Positions 45,580 to 64,000 of a stretch of DNA of 64,000 nucleotides are shown here, piece after piece. The translations under genes and the position numbers were made by a program. The stretch covers positions 9,440,067-9,504,066 of the forward strand of contig OZ038469.1 of the NCBI GenBank assembly GCA_964036295.1. Reading direction: 5' to 3'. The DNA comes from Plumapathes pennacea. Lineage: Eukaryota; Cnidaria; Anthozoa; Antipatharia; Myriopathidae. How positions within the stretch are numbered: position 1 is the first letter of the stretch; the number at the start of each line of letters is the position of its first letter. Under the pieces are notes generated by a model. The model saw only the letters and a list, made by a program, of their open reading frames with translations, had not been told where the DNA came from and ran no database searches.

Positions 45580-48500
45580 GATTATTTTTATCTCATTCAG
45601 TCATATAACAAAATACATGCAAAACAAAAGTGTTTGGATTGGGTCAAACATCTGAACTGGAACGCGCAAGAACTAACTGGAGTCAAATTATGTATTATAA
45701 ACAGGCTAAAAAACATGCCAGCATTGCATGAAAACGGAGGTGGCTCATAGGTTGGCGTGCTAAAACAATGTCCTTTTCCCGTAACTGTAACATCTGCCAC
45801 TGACTGTATATAATATATGGGAACAACCGCCGGATATCGACTGTCGGGCGTCGTTTGATCAGTCTTCAATAATTTGTTCCACTCTGACAAGGAACACAGT
45901 CGCGACACCAGCAAGGACGTAAGTAAAGTTCCTTCTCTTGCTAAAAGTGATATGTTTTCGATGCCGGATTTTTTATTGTTTAGTATTAATTTTGTGTGAG
46001 GGAACTGACGTGGGCAGATGATGTGTCAGGCTGTCTTAATTTTAAATCTATATTCTTGCTGGTGGACTACAATCCTTTAAATTTCAAAATACGGCATCTA
46101 TGGGATCAAAACAGAGTCAAACCTAAGCAATGTCATATGGAGGGCTTCTGTACTTGAGAGTCACTGACCGAAAGCAAAGGACTGTGACTACATTTAGTAT
46201 ATTAGACAAAATATTATGATTTGCAACAAGAACGTTAACTGATCCAGGAGTAGCCAAAACTTAAGGTTTAAAGGAAAATAAATAAGCAACTCCTTTAACA
46301 GGAAGTTTAATACAGCCATAACACAAACGCATTTTGCAATTATAACCTCAACTGCCAGGAGGCATTAAATTACCATTTCAGTTTTCAATTTTCTGAGATG
46401 GAAGAGCATTTAGTTGCTTACATTTTTACAACAAAAACGAAAGCGCAACCCTTAACTCCAATTACTCAACATCCCCAAGGGTTTTCTTGATTTTGTCTGA
46501 TTAAAATATATATGTCTCTAGTTTCAGTAAGATATTAATATCGGTAAACAGGTGTTTCGGCTGAGTTGCTTTTATTAGCATAATATTGTCTGCGGAACAT
46601 TGTTTTCGTTTATCTTACACAAAACACGCAACTTCTTCAACTCAAAATTCGCACTAAAGTCACATATATTATTCGATAATCAAGAATTTATCACTAGCAA
46701 GTTTTGTTTCGAATTCGCATAAATGCAATTCTCATCATTCTCCTCAACATGCTGTGGCCGGCTATATATAGATTAGTAAAATAATCCTCTTAAATTCACG
46801 TGTCACGTGGCAGGCCAACTTCCAGATGTCTATATATATTTTCTGCATTTCTGACAACTGGTTTACAACGTTTTCCTGTTTGCTCTTCTCGAAAGCGAAA
46901 GACACGCCAAAAGGAATAGGCGCGCTGGAAGTGCAGTGGTACCACATGACATTGAATGACATGATCTAGATTTCCATGAAGAAACCAAGATGGCCACTGG
47001 AGGCAAGTAAGTGTTGTCAAGAAAACAAAACTGGTATACCCATATGATCTCTCTGTGTGGTTTGGCCTTAAGGGGGCTTCTGCTATTTCTTTTTTTTTTT
47101 TCTTTTTTTTTTAGTGTACACGGCTGCTGCCATTGGAATATGCACTGGTTTTGTTTTACTCACTCGGGCACATACAATTTTTACACGTCAACTAATACTT
47201 TAGTAAAGCAAATGAAGAACCAACCCAATGACTTATTTGCTCAGTCGTCTTAGATGTAAGTAGGGTTTCAGTTACAGCAGGAGGAAGTTTTTTATAGAAA
47301 ATTTTTATAGTCCATCTCGATTGGCCAAACCAACATATTAGCGCAACAGTTAAACTGAAACCTGGACTTGCGTACGGAAGCCGCGCCATGTTGACTGTCT
47401 CGCAACCTTGCGCCAACGTCGCAAAGAAGAAATTAGGTACCTAAAAGGTACGTGTGCCTACTGCTCTAAAGTAGGGATTGGCAGGCGTGAGTATAGTCTA
47501 ATTGGCTCGTCACACAAGGGGGTGAATATCGAAAATCACTAGTTCTTTTGTGGGCAAATATTCCGGCTAATGGTGAAGTTGATATACGGTCGGAAATCGT
47601 TCCGACTTCACAAACAAACCATTGCTGCTTTTTATTGGTCCCGAATATTAACGCGCGCGATCCTTTATCGATTCTTACGCTACATTACATTACTTACACA
47701 CTCGATAGCATAGTGCAGTCTACAGCTTCTTTGAAGCATTGGACACAGCAACAATAATAGGAAAGAAAGGAAGAAAAACGTGCAAATTTGAGCTCGATCC
47801 ACAATCCAAGTGGTGCCAGCGCTGAACCTTGCACATGGGTTAACTCACAAACAGTTTCAATTCTATTCTTTGGCATACCAACCGTATTTTAGGCTATTAT
47901 CAATTTTGGCTTGTGATTAGCCAATCACATCCCTCGGCACATCCCCCAAGCAATGGCGCGCAGAACACGCACTGAATGGAATACAAAACCAAATTGAATC
48001 CAGTAAACTTCCGTCGGAACCAGAGTTGACATCGTTTGCTCGCGTACTCTGATGCCAACTACACCATTCATTTGTCGCCATCGCAGCGAAGTTAAATTGA
48101 GGCTCCGCTACTCCAGAAACAATTTTCCGTGTGATTATGCCCGCCAAAAGTTTATAATGGCGTGAAGGTTTTACTAGAGTTTCAACTGGCCTAGTATAGT
48201 AGCCATCTTGGACAACCAAAGCTATGCATGACTTATAACCAATTATCTAGTGGAGCTTATCGGCAACTACGAAAAACGATTTCACTGTGACCTACGTGTT
48301 GATCACTTTGTCGGGTGAAATTACTACAATTTATGCCTTTAATATATATATTTAAATAAAACAAGAAAAATACTAATAACAGTTTATTTCATCAAATTAA
48401 TGCAAATGGCGTGCAATTTGCGAAAGCGAATACCAGAAGACCTTGTGGCACCGAGAGGTCGACCCACGACAGACATTACGATAATTGAACAACAAAAATT

Positions 48501-48967
48501 AATGATGATGTGTCGCGATTAGTATTGTCGCAGGACTCGGGATAAAACTAATATCGGCTGTCGGCGAACTAGAAAGGCAATCAGACAATAATGAGAATGA
48601 GAAAACTAGAACTTGTCATTTGAAAGTAAGAACTTCCGCGTACTTCGGTAAGTGCTCGCCGGATTCAACTTTGTATTGCCCTCACACACAAATGCAATGT
48701 TGATGAAAGTAACCCGTGAAGGGAGATCTTTTTGTCCTAATTCCATGTTTTCTTATACGGCAGCTCTTCGAAAATTTCCACATCAATACACGCCTCACCA
48801 CGTTACGAGGTCACAAACAGCACCTCAGGAAAGCCAAATATCGACAGTGTTTGACGTAAGAGACTGGTTACACTGAGAGGAATTTATGAAACTCTTGCTC
48901 TGAGTCTAGGCTAACAATTCAATAAATAAATCGCCCTGGAAAGTTCGTTTGGAATACATTACACACT
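45580..48967. other. Intergenic, no gene recognised
   Basis: AT-rich. A start in good context followed by a donor (AAGATGGCCACTGGAGGCAA, then GTAAGT, at about 46987) was examined, but no continuing exon makes sense. The rest has no exon-like frames. The GPCR promoter presumably lies near the right end. Confidence 0.4.
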
Positions 48968-49972
48968 ATGCCGGACACAAATTATATTTCTCTCGACAAT
49001 GGCTCGTTTCCATCTTCGGATATCAAAAGGAATGGTACAATCATCAGCCATCCCACCAAACTGGTTTTGTTTCAACTCGTGTGTTTTACAGTGATTGTCA
49101 CTGTCGGACTCATCGGCAATTTTATCATCAGTATGGCAATCCTAAAACGTCCCAAGCGGCGAATAGTCGACTACTTCGTGTTAAACTTAGCAGCAACGGA
49201 CCTGGCCATCTGTCTCATAAGCATTCCATTTGATTTTGTCGCGGTCCTGACGGGGAACTGGCCGTTTGGTTGGTTTTTTTGTAAGATCGTCTACCCTCTG
49301 CAAACCATTTTTATGGCGGTCTCCGTTTACACGCTTCTGCTCATGAGCTGGGAGAGGCATCGTGTGGTCATGCCACCGTCAAAACCTAAATTCAAAACAA
49401 CGCGGACTGTAGCCATGCTATTTCTGGTCTGGCTTGTAAGCATCGCTCTTGTTGGACCGTACTTTGCAATTCCTAATGTGAAAGTTGAGGACGACCAGAT
49501 TCAGTGCGACGGCGAGAGTGGATGGCCGAGTGATGACTACTCCAAGGCGTTCACACTGGCGGTCTTTATCCTTTTGTACCTTCTGCCACTGCTCGTGACT
49601 ACCGTAAACTACATTCGCATAAGCCAGAAACTCTGGAAAGATACAGCGAGAGTACGAAAAACGATCAGTGAACCGTGCGGGAATAGGAAACATTCGTTAA
49701 AGGCGCGTGTCCATAGAAACATGAGGATTGTGAAGGTGTTTATGGTTGCTGTCGTTGCATTTGCAGCTTGCATGGCTCCAAACCACGTACTGTGGTTGTG
49801 GCATGATTTCGGATCGGGCAGCACTTCCACGCACTTCGGCTCTGTTATTGTTTTCTGTCATATTCTGGTCTACGTCAATTCTGCGATCAATCCCTTCATC
49901 TTCGTGTTTTTGCACAGTCGATACTGTAAGCACTTCTTGCTGAAGTACTGTCTTCCAATTTGCTGCAAATAA
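48968..49972 (+). CDS. Rhodopsin-class (class A) G protein-coupled receptor, intronless
   Basis: A 334-residue single-exon receptor that would sit in the plasma membrane and signal through G proteins. Visible: a short N-terminus with two glycosylation sites (N11GS, N22GT), seven hydrophobic spans starting at about 31, GN at 50-51 in TM1, LNLAATDLA (Asp78) in TM2, Cys105 at the top of TM3 with a partner Cys in loop 2 (QCDGES), a WERHR sequence where DRY normally sits, CMAP in place of CWxP in TM6, NPFIF in place of NPxxY in TM7, and a Cys-rich end (CLPICCK) suited to palmitoylation. Overall it is like the neuropeptide/amine-type receptors that are greatly expanded, often intronless, in cnidarians. 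The ligand is unknown. The length is normal and the ATG is the only in-frame start before TM1. Confidence 0.93.
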   Translation: MPDTNYISLDNGSFPSSDIKRNGTIISHPTKLVLFQLVCFTVIVTVGLIGNFIISMAILKRPKRRIVDYFVLNLAATDLAICLISIPFDFVAVLTGNWPFGWFFCKIVYPLQTIFMAVSVYTLLLMSWERHRVVMPPSKPKFKTTRTVAMLFLVWLVSIALVGPYFAIPNVKVEDDQIQCDGESGWPSDDYSKAFTLAVFILLYLLPLLVTTVNYIRISQKLWKDTARVRKTISEPCGNRKHSLKARVHRNMRIVKVFMVAVVAFAACMAPNHVLWLWHDFGSGSTSTHFGSVIVFCHILVYVNSAINPFIFVFLHSRYCKHFLLKYCLPICCK

Positions 49973-51795
49973 TAATTACCGTCACAGAAGAAGGCGCACA
50001 TGAAGGACGCCTGGCTCAGAAAAGTTTGCGAAGTTCCACCAAAATAATCGTGATGCCCATGGGACTAGGTCGGGAATTATTTGCTGAAGGAGGAGCTGGT
50101 AGATCATGGAGGAATCATCCAAATACTGAACAAGGCTGTAAAACAATTCCATTACGATTTGCCACAGGAACCTCGTAAAGATCCGAGTAATCTTTAAAGA
50201 AGAAAAGGGTGTCGAGGTTTACCAACTACCCATGTCTGCTTTGCAACAAGAAACGCGCCGTGTTGGTAGGCATCGCTCACCTTTCCGTTGGCGTTTATTA
50301 GATAATTAATTTACTTTGGGACCTGAAGTTGAACGAAATATGTTGTGCAACTCGGAAGTCTGTTTCATCACAATATTTAAATGAAAACAGTAGAGATGGA
50401 CACAAACTGCGTTGCCATATGGCTGTACTAAGAGTTGATTTCAGACTATATAGTTCATTTCCAACATAAAAATATTGGTCGAATTTTAAATTTTCCGTGA
50501 AATGTTATTGGAAAGTAGCTAGGCTTAATTACCTGCTTTTCCGCATTTTGAACTTATAGTAAATACTGTCGTTTTTGTTTTGCTGCCAAAACATTTCTCT
50601 TGAGAGACTCGAAAATTTCAAGCTAAACTTTTTAAGAAAAATAGAAGAAGACTAAGTACTCAGTCATTAAAAATTGTTTTTTGCCCGATCTAGAGTTAAT
50701 AGCTAGATCAGCAGAATAGAGCGAATGAAATGAACGCTTCAGCTGATCTCACTGAAAACGTCTTTTAACAAACCCACCAATAGAATGACTCTCTGGGCGG
50801 TTTAATTAAACTTTCCATTAGGTGTAATACTGAATTAGGTATGATCAGTGTAAAATATTTGGATATACAGTTTTATTTAATATTGATACGAGGCTCAGTG
50901 CTCCCTGTCTTTTTGATCTGTTTTCGTGATATGACCCTATATGACTCATTTGGAAAACGATAGGCGACACCAGCTGTACTGTACATTTACTGGTGAAACA
51001 GATCTTTTGTCAGTTCAGTCAGTGGTTTTGTCGTTTAAGTGTAGTGGATCATAGAGTTGAGTTATACATTTCTTTGCTGCAGTTTTTCTGTAGTCATTGA
51101 ACTCATGAGGCAAAATGCCTTTGACAGCAAAATTTCGAAATAGAAATAAACGCATCTGTCATTTAAGATCGCGGAAGTAAACATATAATAAGGGACAAGA
51201 TAAAAGTTTATAAAATATGTAAATTATTGCCATATTGTAGTCAATTAGAAATAGGTTGACTATACAATATTACAAGATCCAAAGGAGCTAGAAAAGTACA
51301 ATTATAGGAAGTAGAGACTAATGCCGTAAAATCATTGTACTTTACGGCAGTAAATATATCACGCATTGACACGATTAATGAAACATATGTAACCCAGAGC
51401 AAAATAAAATTGCCAGGGTCAAAATAAAAATTTACAATGGCAAATATTATTTAAACGTGGTAAATGTGCATTCTGTCTCGCATGTTAAATTAATGTAAAA
51501 GGAGTCGATCAGTGTACGTATGTCGGAAATATATGCCTTCAGGCAGGAAGATATAAAGTACTCGAATCGTACTGATCGCAATTTTGAAAATGCTTTTTAT
51601 GAATTTGTGGCAAAGTTCAACAAGTTTGTCCTAACAATATTTTCAAACAATATTTTACCACTATTTTACACTCGAAAATAATATTCATATCTTCGCGCCG
51701 CAGTATAATATCCTCTATATATTTAGGGACACATAATTTTGCAGCCTTTGCAACCTCCACATTCATAATGAATGAAAGTTGCAGAAATAGCATCT
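49973..51795. other. Intergenic between the GPCR and the convergent cysteine-rich gene
   Basis: Contains the presumed 3' ends of both convergent genes. No further exon recognised; no obvious repeat. Confidence 0.4.
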
Positions 51796-59640
<7,845 letters not shown>

Positions 59641-60617
59641 CTTTTCACATTGTTATCATCAACATCGACGAACGGCTTTTTTATCAGTTAACTTGCTCGA
59701 TTTCTCCATTTCCTTTTAGCCAGCTTTCAATAAATATGGCCGACGTCAAATTATGCCATGCGCGAGGTAATCAGCCTTGAAAAGCAAATGAAGGATTACA
59801 TATTAATTTGGATAATTGGCCGCTAATAACTGATTCTAAGGTTCTATATTCTTACTGTACAGACTGTTTTTTTTTGCCTGAGAAACGAACAGACAAACAA
59901 AAAACATGATTTCTAAGTAGGGGTTGACATAATAGGAAAACAGAAATTGCTATAAAGGGTTTTTGAGTTTATATGCTTCAGTGAAGTATACTCTATCTAA
60001 TCATGAGCGTAATACTTCTATTTTTTCCAATCCCTGGTATCAAACTCAAGGGCATAATGCGCCAAATAGTATAATTTTCTATCAATATCAGTCTCGTTAT
60101 CTGAAATAAAACAATCACTAGTGCTGAGATCGAAATTTGCTCCTGAGCAATCTACGTTTAAAATTACCATTTTAACAAATTAAACCACAACTGAATGAAT
60201 AACCGCGGACCGGTTTTGCATAACGTGTGGTAAGTATATATAGTAGCAATGCATAATAAAAGAGACAGTAAGAACAAAGGAATCCCATTTTACACAAAGA
60301 GGTCCCGAGAAACGATACATTAGATGACCTATGCGTCAACGAGAAAGCTGCTTCTATAATAATTATTATTTCGGTGCTCATAGTACCAAGGCCTCAGACT
60401 ACGCGTTCACATGCACTACTCCGTTTTCAAAAAGGTCAGTTTTCACAAAGCTCCGATTTCGCCCGTCCACACTAATTCTCCGTTTTTCAAGTTCCCCTTC
60501 CACAATAATTCGTTTTCATTTGAAAATTCATCCGTTTTCAAAAGTCTCCACTTTGGGGACCGTTTTTGAAAACCTTCGCTTTCAAAAGACGTTCGGTTTT
60601 TAAGTCATCGTTTTAGG
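59641..60617. promoter_or_regulatory. 5' flank of the cysteine-rich gene
   Basis: Sequence upstream of the signal-peptide exon on the minus strand; the promoter should be here but no certain core element is visible. From 60380 on, CCGTTTTCAAAA-type motifs in both orientations suggest another decayed foldback element. Confidence 0.3.
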
Positions 60618-61281
60618 CCCCGTTCACACGATGCCGTTTTCATTTGAAAACTGCCTGAAATAAGTGAGGGTTAGCCCTCCCGTTCACACGATGCCGGAAG
60701 AGTTTTGCCATGAACAAGGCATCATATGAAAACGGAATGCTTGCCGTAGCAAACTGAAAGTGGAACTCTAACCGGCATCGTCTGCACTCCGTGCCGGAAT
60801 AAATAATGACGGTACGATTACGAGGCTGGTTGCCTGGGCAACAAGTTGGTCAAAATGGCGGACAGACGACTCATGCTTGCTCTTACCATCGAACTTTGCT
60901 CTCTTCTGTTCTTTTACTTTATTCTACTTTAAAAAGTCGCTGCTAGATTTGCGAGGAGGTTACAAACTCTACTCTAGCAGCCGTCTGGAGTACGGTCGTG
61001 CTTTTCCTATGGAGGAATTTCTGGAGCAATACGCAATTTTAAAAATGCCAAAAATTGTATCAAAACTAAACAAAAAAACAAGGACTAGTACCAGCCTGAA
61101 CGCATCAATTACCATGGTACACATGAAACCTCTGCATTCTGCTGACATCGTGTGAACGCGTTATCTTACCGTCACAAAATAATTCCGGTATCGTGTGAAC
61201 GCTCCACTCCGGAGTGAAATGGAAACGGAAAAACAAACAAACAAAAACAAAAAAAAAAAACAAAATAAAAAAACGGCATCG
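60618..61281. mobile_element. TIR element with CACGATGCCGTTTT ends
   Basis: CCCGTTCACACGATGCCGTT at the left faces AAACGGCATCGTGACCCGGG at the right. Inside, TTCACACGATGCCG recurs at about 60682, and ATCGTGTGAACG at about 61147 and 61190 in inverse, so the subterminal regions are repeated. The A/C-rich stretch 61221-61268 is low complexity. No transposase. Confidence 0.65.
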
Positions 61282-61560
61282 TGACCCGGGAGGGGGGAAG
61301 GGGGGTGGAGGGGTGAAGGGGTACTCGTGCCGCCCGGATCTGAGAACCCTTACCCTTTTTCAGACCAAAATATCTGATTTGCTGTACCCTATTTCAGACC
61401 TGACTCCAAAAATGTATACCCTATTTCAGACCTGACTCCAAAATGTATACCCTATTTTAGACCTATTTTAGAGATTCTTTCTTTTGCAACGATTTCCGCC
61501 CTGTGCTTTCTTCCATTTGCCGTGCAATGTCCGCGGCGACACATTTCTCTTAAAGGGGTA
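61282..61560 (-). repeat. G-tract bordered repeat, copy 2 (inverted)
   Basis: Contains GTGCAATGTCCGCGGCGACA complementary to copy 1 at about 12880, and TACCCTATTTCAGACC tandemly repeated three times (61385-61465). It begins next to GGGAGGGGGGAAGGGGGGTG. Confidence 0.75.
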
Positions 61561-61982
61561 CTTTGACCAAAATCGGACCATTACTTGAATTCAGTTAAAG
61601 TGTCTATCAAACGAGATTAGCGCTTGCTACTTTTTTTATTTAAATTGAAGAATGGTGCATTTGCAATAGTCTGAACAAATTTGAAAAGATTTCGTTGAAT
61701 ATTTTTCGAGTTACAGCGCTTCGAAATCCAGGACAAAAATCGCAAAAATGGAGAAATCGAGCGCTCGGTCAGCCGTGGTGTCACATGACCTTGTGACGTA
61801 TGCAGATGGACGCAAATCTTGGCAGAGTCTAGAAATGGCGGCAGAAATCAAGAAGAGAGGGAAAGTACTGCGTTTGTGGTCGTCCAGATGGACACAGCTG
61901 TATATAGTCGGTACACACACCCGGTATTTACATGCACAAGTTTCCAAGCAAAGCCACGATGCCGGAATAGCGTAATTTTTGG
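61561..61982. other. Intergenic; no gene recognised
   Basis: The frames on the two strands at 61711-61986 overlap and neither has family features. Probably another dispersed repeat (AAATCGGACCATTACTTGAA onward). Confidence 0.35.
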
Positions 61983-63590
61983 ACAACTAGACTGGCCTTG
62001 CCAGTGAGCTCGCGGCATGAGTTGGGTCGAGACCAGAATATAAAATGGAAAGTAGGGGACAAGAGCGGAACTCCCAAGAGAGACTTCCAATTTCTCACCA
62101 TAAACATATCACACAGTATAGACAACTTGGCTTTTGACACCTTGCTCTTTTGACACCTTGATTAAACTAAAAATTATTATTACAACACTCATACACTTGC
62201 TTCTTAAAGGTTGAGCGACCCTGCATCTTGAGAATGCGTGACATATCTTTTTATGCACAATCGATTATGACAGTTTGACCTTGACTCATATTTCTAATCA
62301 GAGGCCACGATTAATCCAGCCTTCGCTTCACTACTTATGTGTTTTCTTTTTTTAACTCAATACGTTTCTTCTATCAGGCTTTCGAGTATTCGTGCTCTGT
62401 AACAAATATAAAATTGAAAGCGAGGAATGTCACACGAGAGATGTTTACAATATTATTACACTTTTGTTCACAGTGTGTTCAGTCCATTTGTGACTGCAAA
62501 CTCAATCCTCAGAATTATTTCGGTGTATTTTTCATTTCTGGTATTTAATGAACATTGCGAAACAAAGACTACATGATCGAATGAAAGAAACACTTCAACA
62601 GGCAATGTACGATACGCAGAAGAATTTTATGAGGCAACAGATGTCATGTACAGAGTAAAGCATAAAGCGTCATTGTTTTACGGCTAAAGCTCACCGTAGC
62701 TTTGGTTTCTGTTTTCGCCCTGTTATCTTCCCAAAAGTATTTCGTGTCGCCACAGAAAGTTTCGTCGGGACTAAATACTTATCGGCGACAGAGATATTTG
62801 CAATACCCCAGAAGTACCATCAAACATTTGTTTACGGCTATTCTCAAAGCTTGTGCGGTGAACGCGAGCCAAAATCTTTTCCTAAAATCCAGTTTATCCG
62901 TGCATGTAACAAATATAAAATTGAAAGCGAGGAATGTCACACTAGAGATGTTTACAATATTATTGCGCTTTTGTTCACAGTGTGTTCAGTCCATTTGTGA
63001 CTGCAAACTCAATCCTCAGAATTATTTCGGTGTATTTTTCATTTCTGGTATTCACTGACCATTGCGAAACAAAGGCTACATGATCGAATGAAAGAAACAC
63101 TTCAACAGGCAATGTACGATACGCAGAAGAATTTTATGAGGCAACAGATGTCATGTACAGAGTAAAGCATAAAGCGTCATTGTTTTACGGCTAAAGCTCA
63201 CCGTAGCTTTGGTTTCTACTTTCGCCCTGTTATCTTCCCAAAAGTATTTCGTGTCGCCACAGAAAGTTTCGTCGGGACTAAATATTTATCGGCGACAGCG
63301 GTACCATCAAATATTTGTTTACGGCTATTCTCAAAGCTTCCGCGGTGAACGCGAGCCAAAATCGTTCCCGAAAATCCAGTTAATCCGTGCATATTCCACA
63401 GAGCCAAATGGTGTTGAGTTTGGATGGGATGCAGTTAACTTTTACACACAAGTAACGAGCAATTCACTGGCCACATCTCGAGTTGTTTAGCGAAGTCAAT
63501 TACGTCATCGCCCAGCACGTGATAATATGAACCAATCACCGTGTGCTGATTCTCGACCCACAAAAAGGAAAAAAATTAAAATAAAAATGC
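61983..63590 (+). repeat. Repeat family A, copy 3
   Basis: Very close to 604-2200 and in the same orientation. Its internal duplication is offset differently (62380 against 62905, with a shorter spacer), so the two copies have rearranged independently. It ends with the GAACCAATCACCGTGTGCTG block and an A-rich tail at about 63560-63590. Confidence 0.85.
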
Positions 63591-64000
63591 CCATTTTTAA
63601 GCTCTCGTGGGCCCCAGGCCCCCGCGAGCAAAAATTGAGCGAAAGCACAGTCAAAACTTTACTGCAAGGAGCTACTCGGTCATCTGTTCAGCGCACTTTG
63701 ACCATTCGTGCTATCCTTCCTATTCCTTCAATATACTAACGCATTTAAAGCCAAAATCAACGTACCTAAATCCTGGTTCAGTCCCAACCTTGGATACAAA
63801 TCGTGTATTACAACAATCGCCGTATATTTTGTCGTTTTGATGCTACTGTGATGAAGGCCAAGTAGGATTATATTGTGACCTTTTCGAAAATTTTTTAAAG
63901 CTATTTCAGAGTGCCTTTGTGCAAGATTGTGTCATCCGATTATTGACATATTTGCATCATTTCTATGACAGTCTGACACTTAAGAATTGGTTCATGCTTA
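63591..64000. other. Window end; no gene recognised
   Basis: A GC-rich hairpin (CTCGTGGGCCCCAGGCCCCC...GCGAG) lies at 63603-63628. The remainder is AT-rich without exon-like frames. Confidence 0.4.

Noticed and set aside
46987..47253. Possible first exon (MATGGK) joined to a frame after a poly-T/AG acceptor
   Set aside because: The phase forces a non-hydrophobic, featureless frame; the plausible membrane-like frame does not join.

Overview
This is animal nuclear DNA: AT-rich, with sparse multi-exon genes, canonical GT/AG introns, an intronless rhodopsin-type GPCR and very many non-autonomous transposons. The repeat style (short foldback elements, tRNA-like SINE heads, ACGTTG-rich elements) and the protein affinities suggest a cnidarian, most likely an anthozoan such as a stony coral. 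The species cannot be fixed from the sequence alone.

Layout. 0-14.5 kb is almost entirely repeats: repeat family A at 0.6-2.2 kb, a 3.9 kb ACGTTG-rich element at 3.2-7.1 kb, and a 2.7 kb inverted-repeat element at 9.36-12.03 kb; a weak zinc-finger exon lies at 9.1-9.35 kb. 14.5-20.35 kb (minus) is a three-exon SLC3 amino-acid-transporter heavy chain whose first intron holds nested transposons. 21-23.6 kb is a tandemly duplicated repeat block containing a hAT-type MITE. 24.1-42.04 kb (minus) is a 14-exon BRF1 gene (RNA polymerase III factor), including a 32-nt microexon; its introns are packed with mobile elements. 43.2-45.1 kb is a second, inverted copy of repeat family B, interrupted by two MITEs. 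48.97-49.97 kb (plus) is a GPCR. 51.8-59.64 kb (minus) is a nine-exon gene for a secreted cysteine-rich protein made of three copies of a domain I do not recognise, with a hydrophobic C-terminus like a GPI signal. From 59.7 kb to the end is repeats again, including a third copy of family A in the same orientation as the first.

Functionally the four supported genes are independent: Pol III transcription (BRF1), amino-acid transport (SLC3), signalling (GPCR) and an unknown cell-surface or secreted protein. Nothing suggests an operon or cluster. The most interesting new material is the three-repeat cysteine-rich protein, a set of hairpin-terminated repeats with apparently compensating stem changes, and several transposon insertions whose target-site duplications can be read from occupied versus empty copies within the window. 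Exon structures were assembled by eye from reading frame, splice phase and remembered family similarity; individual exon ends could be off by a base or so.
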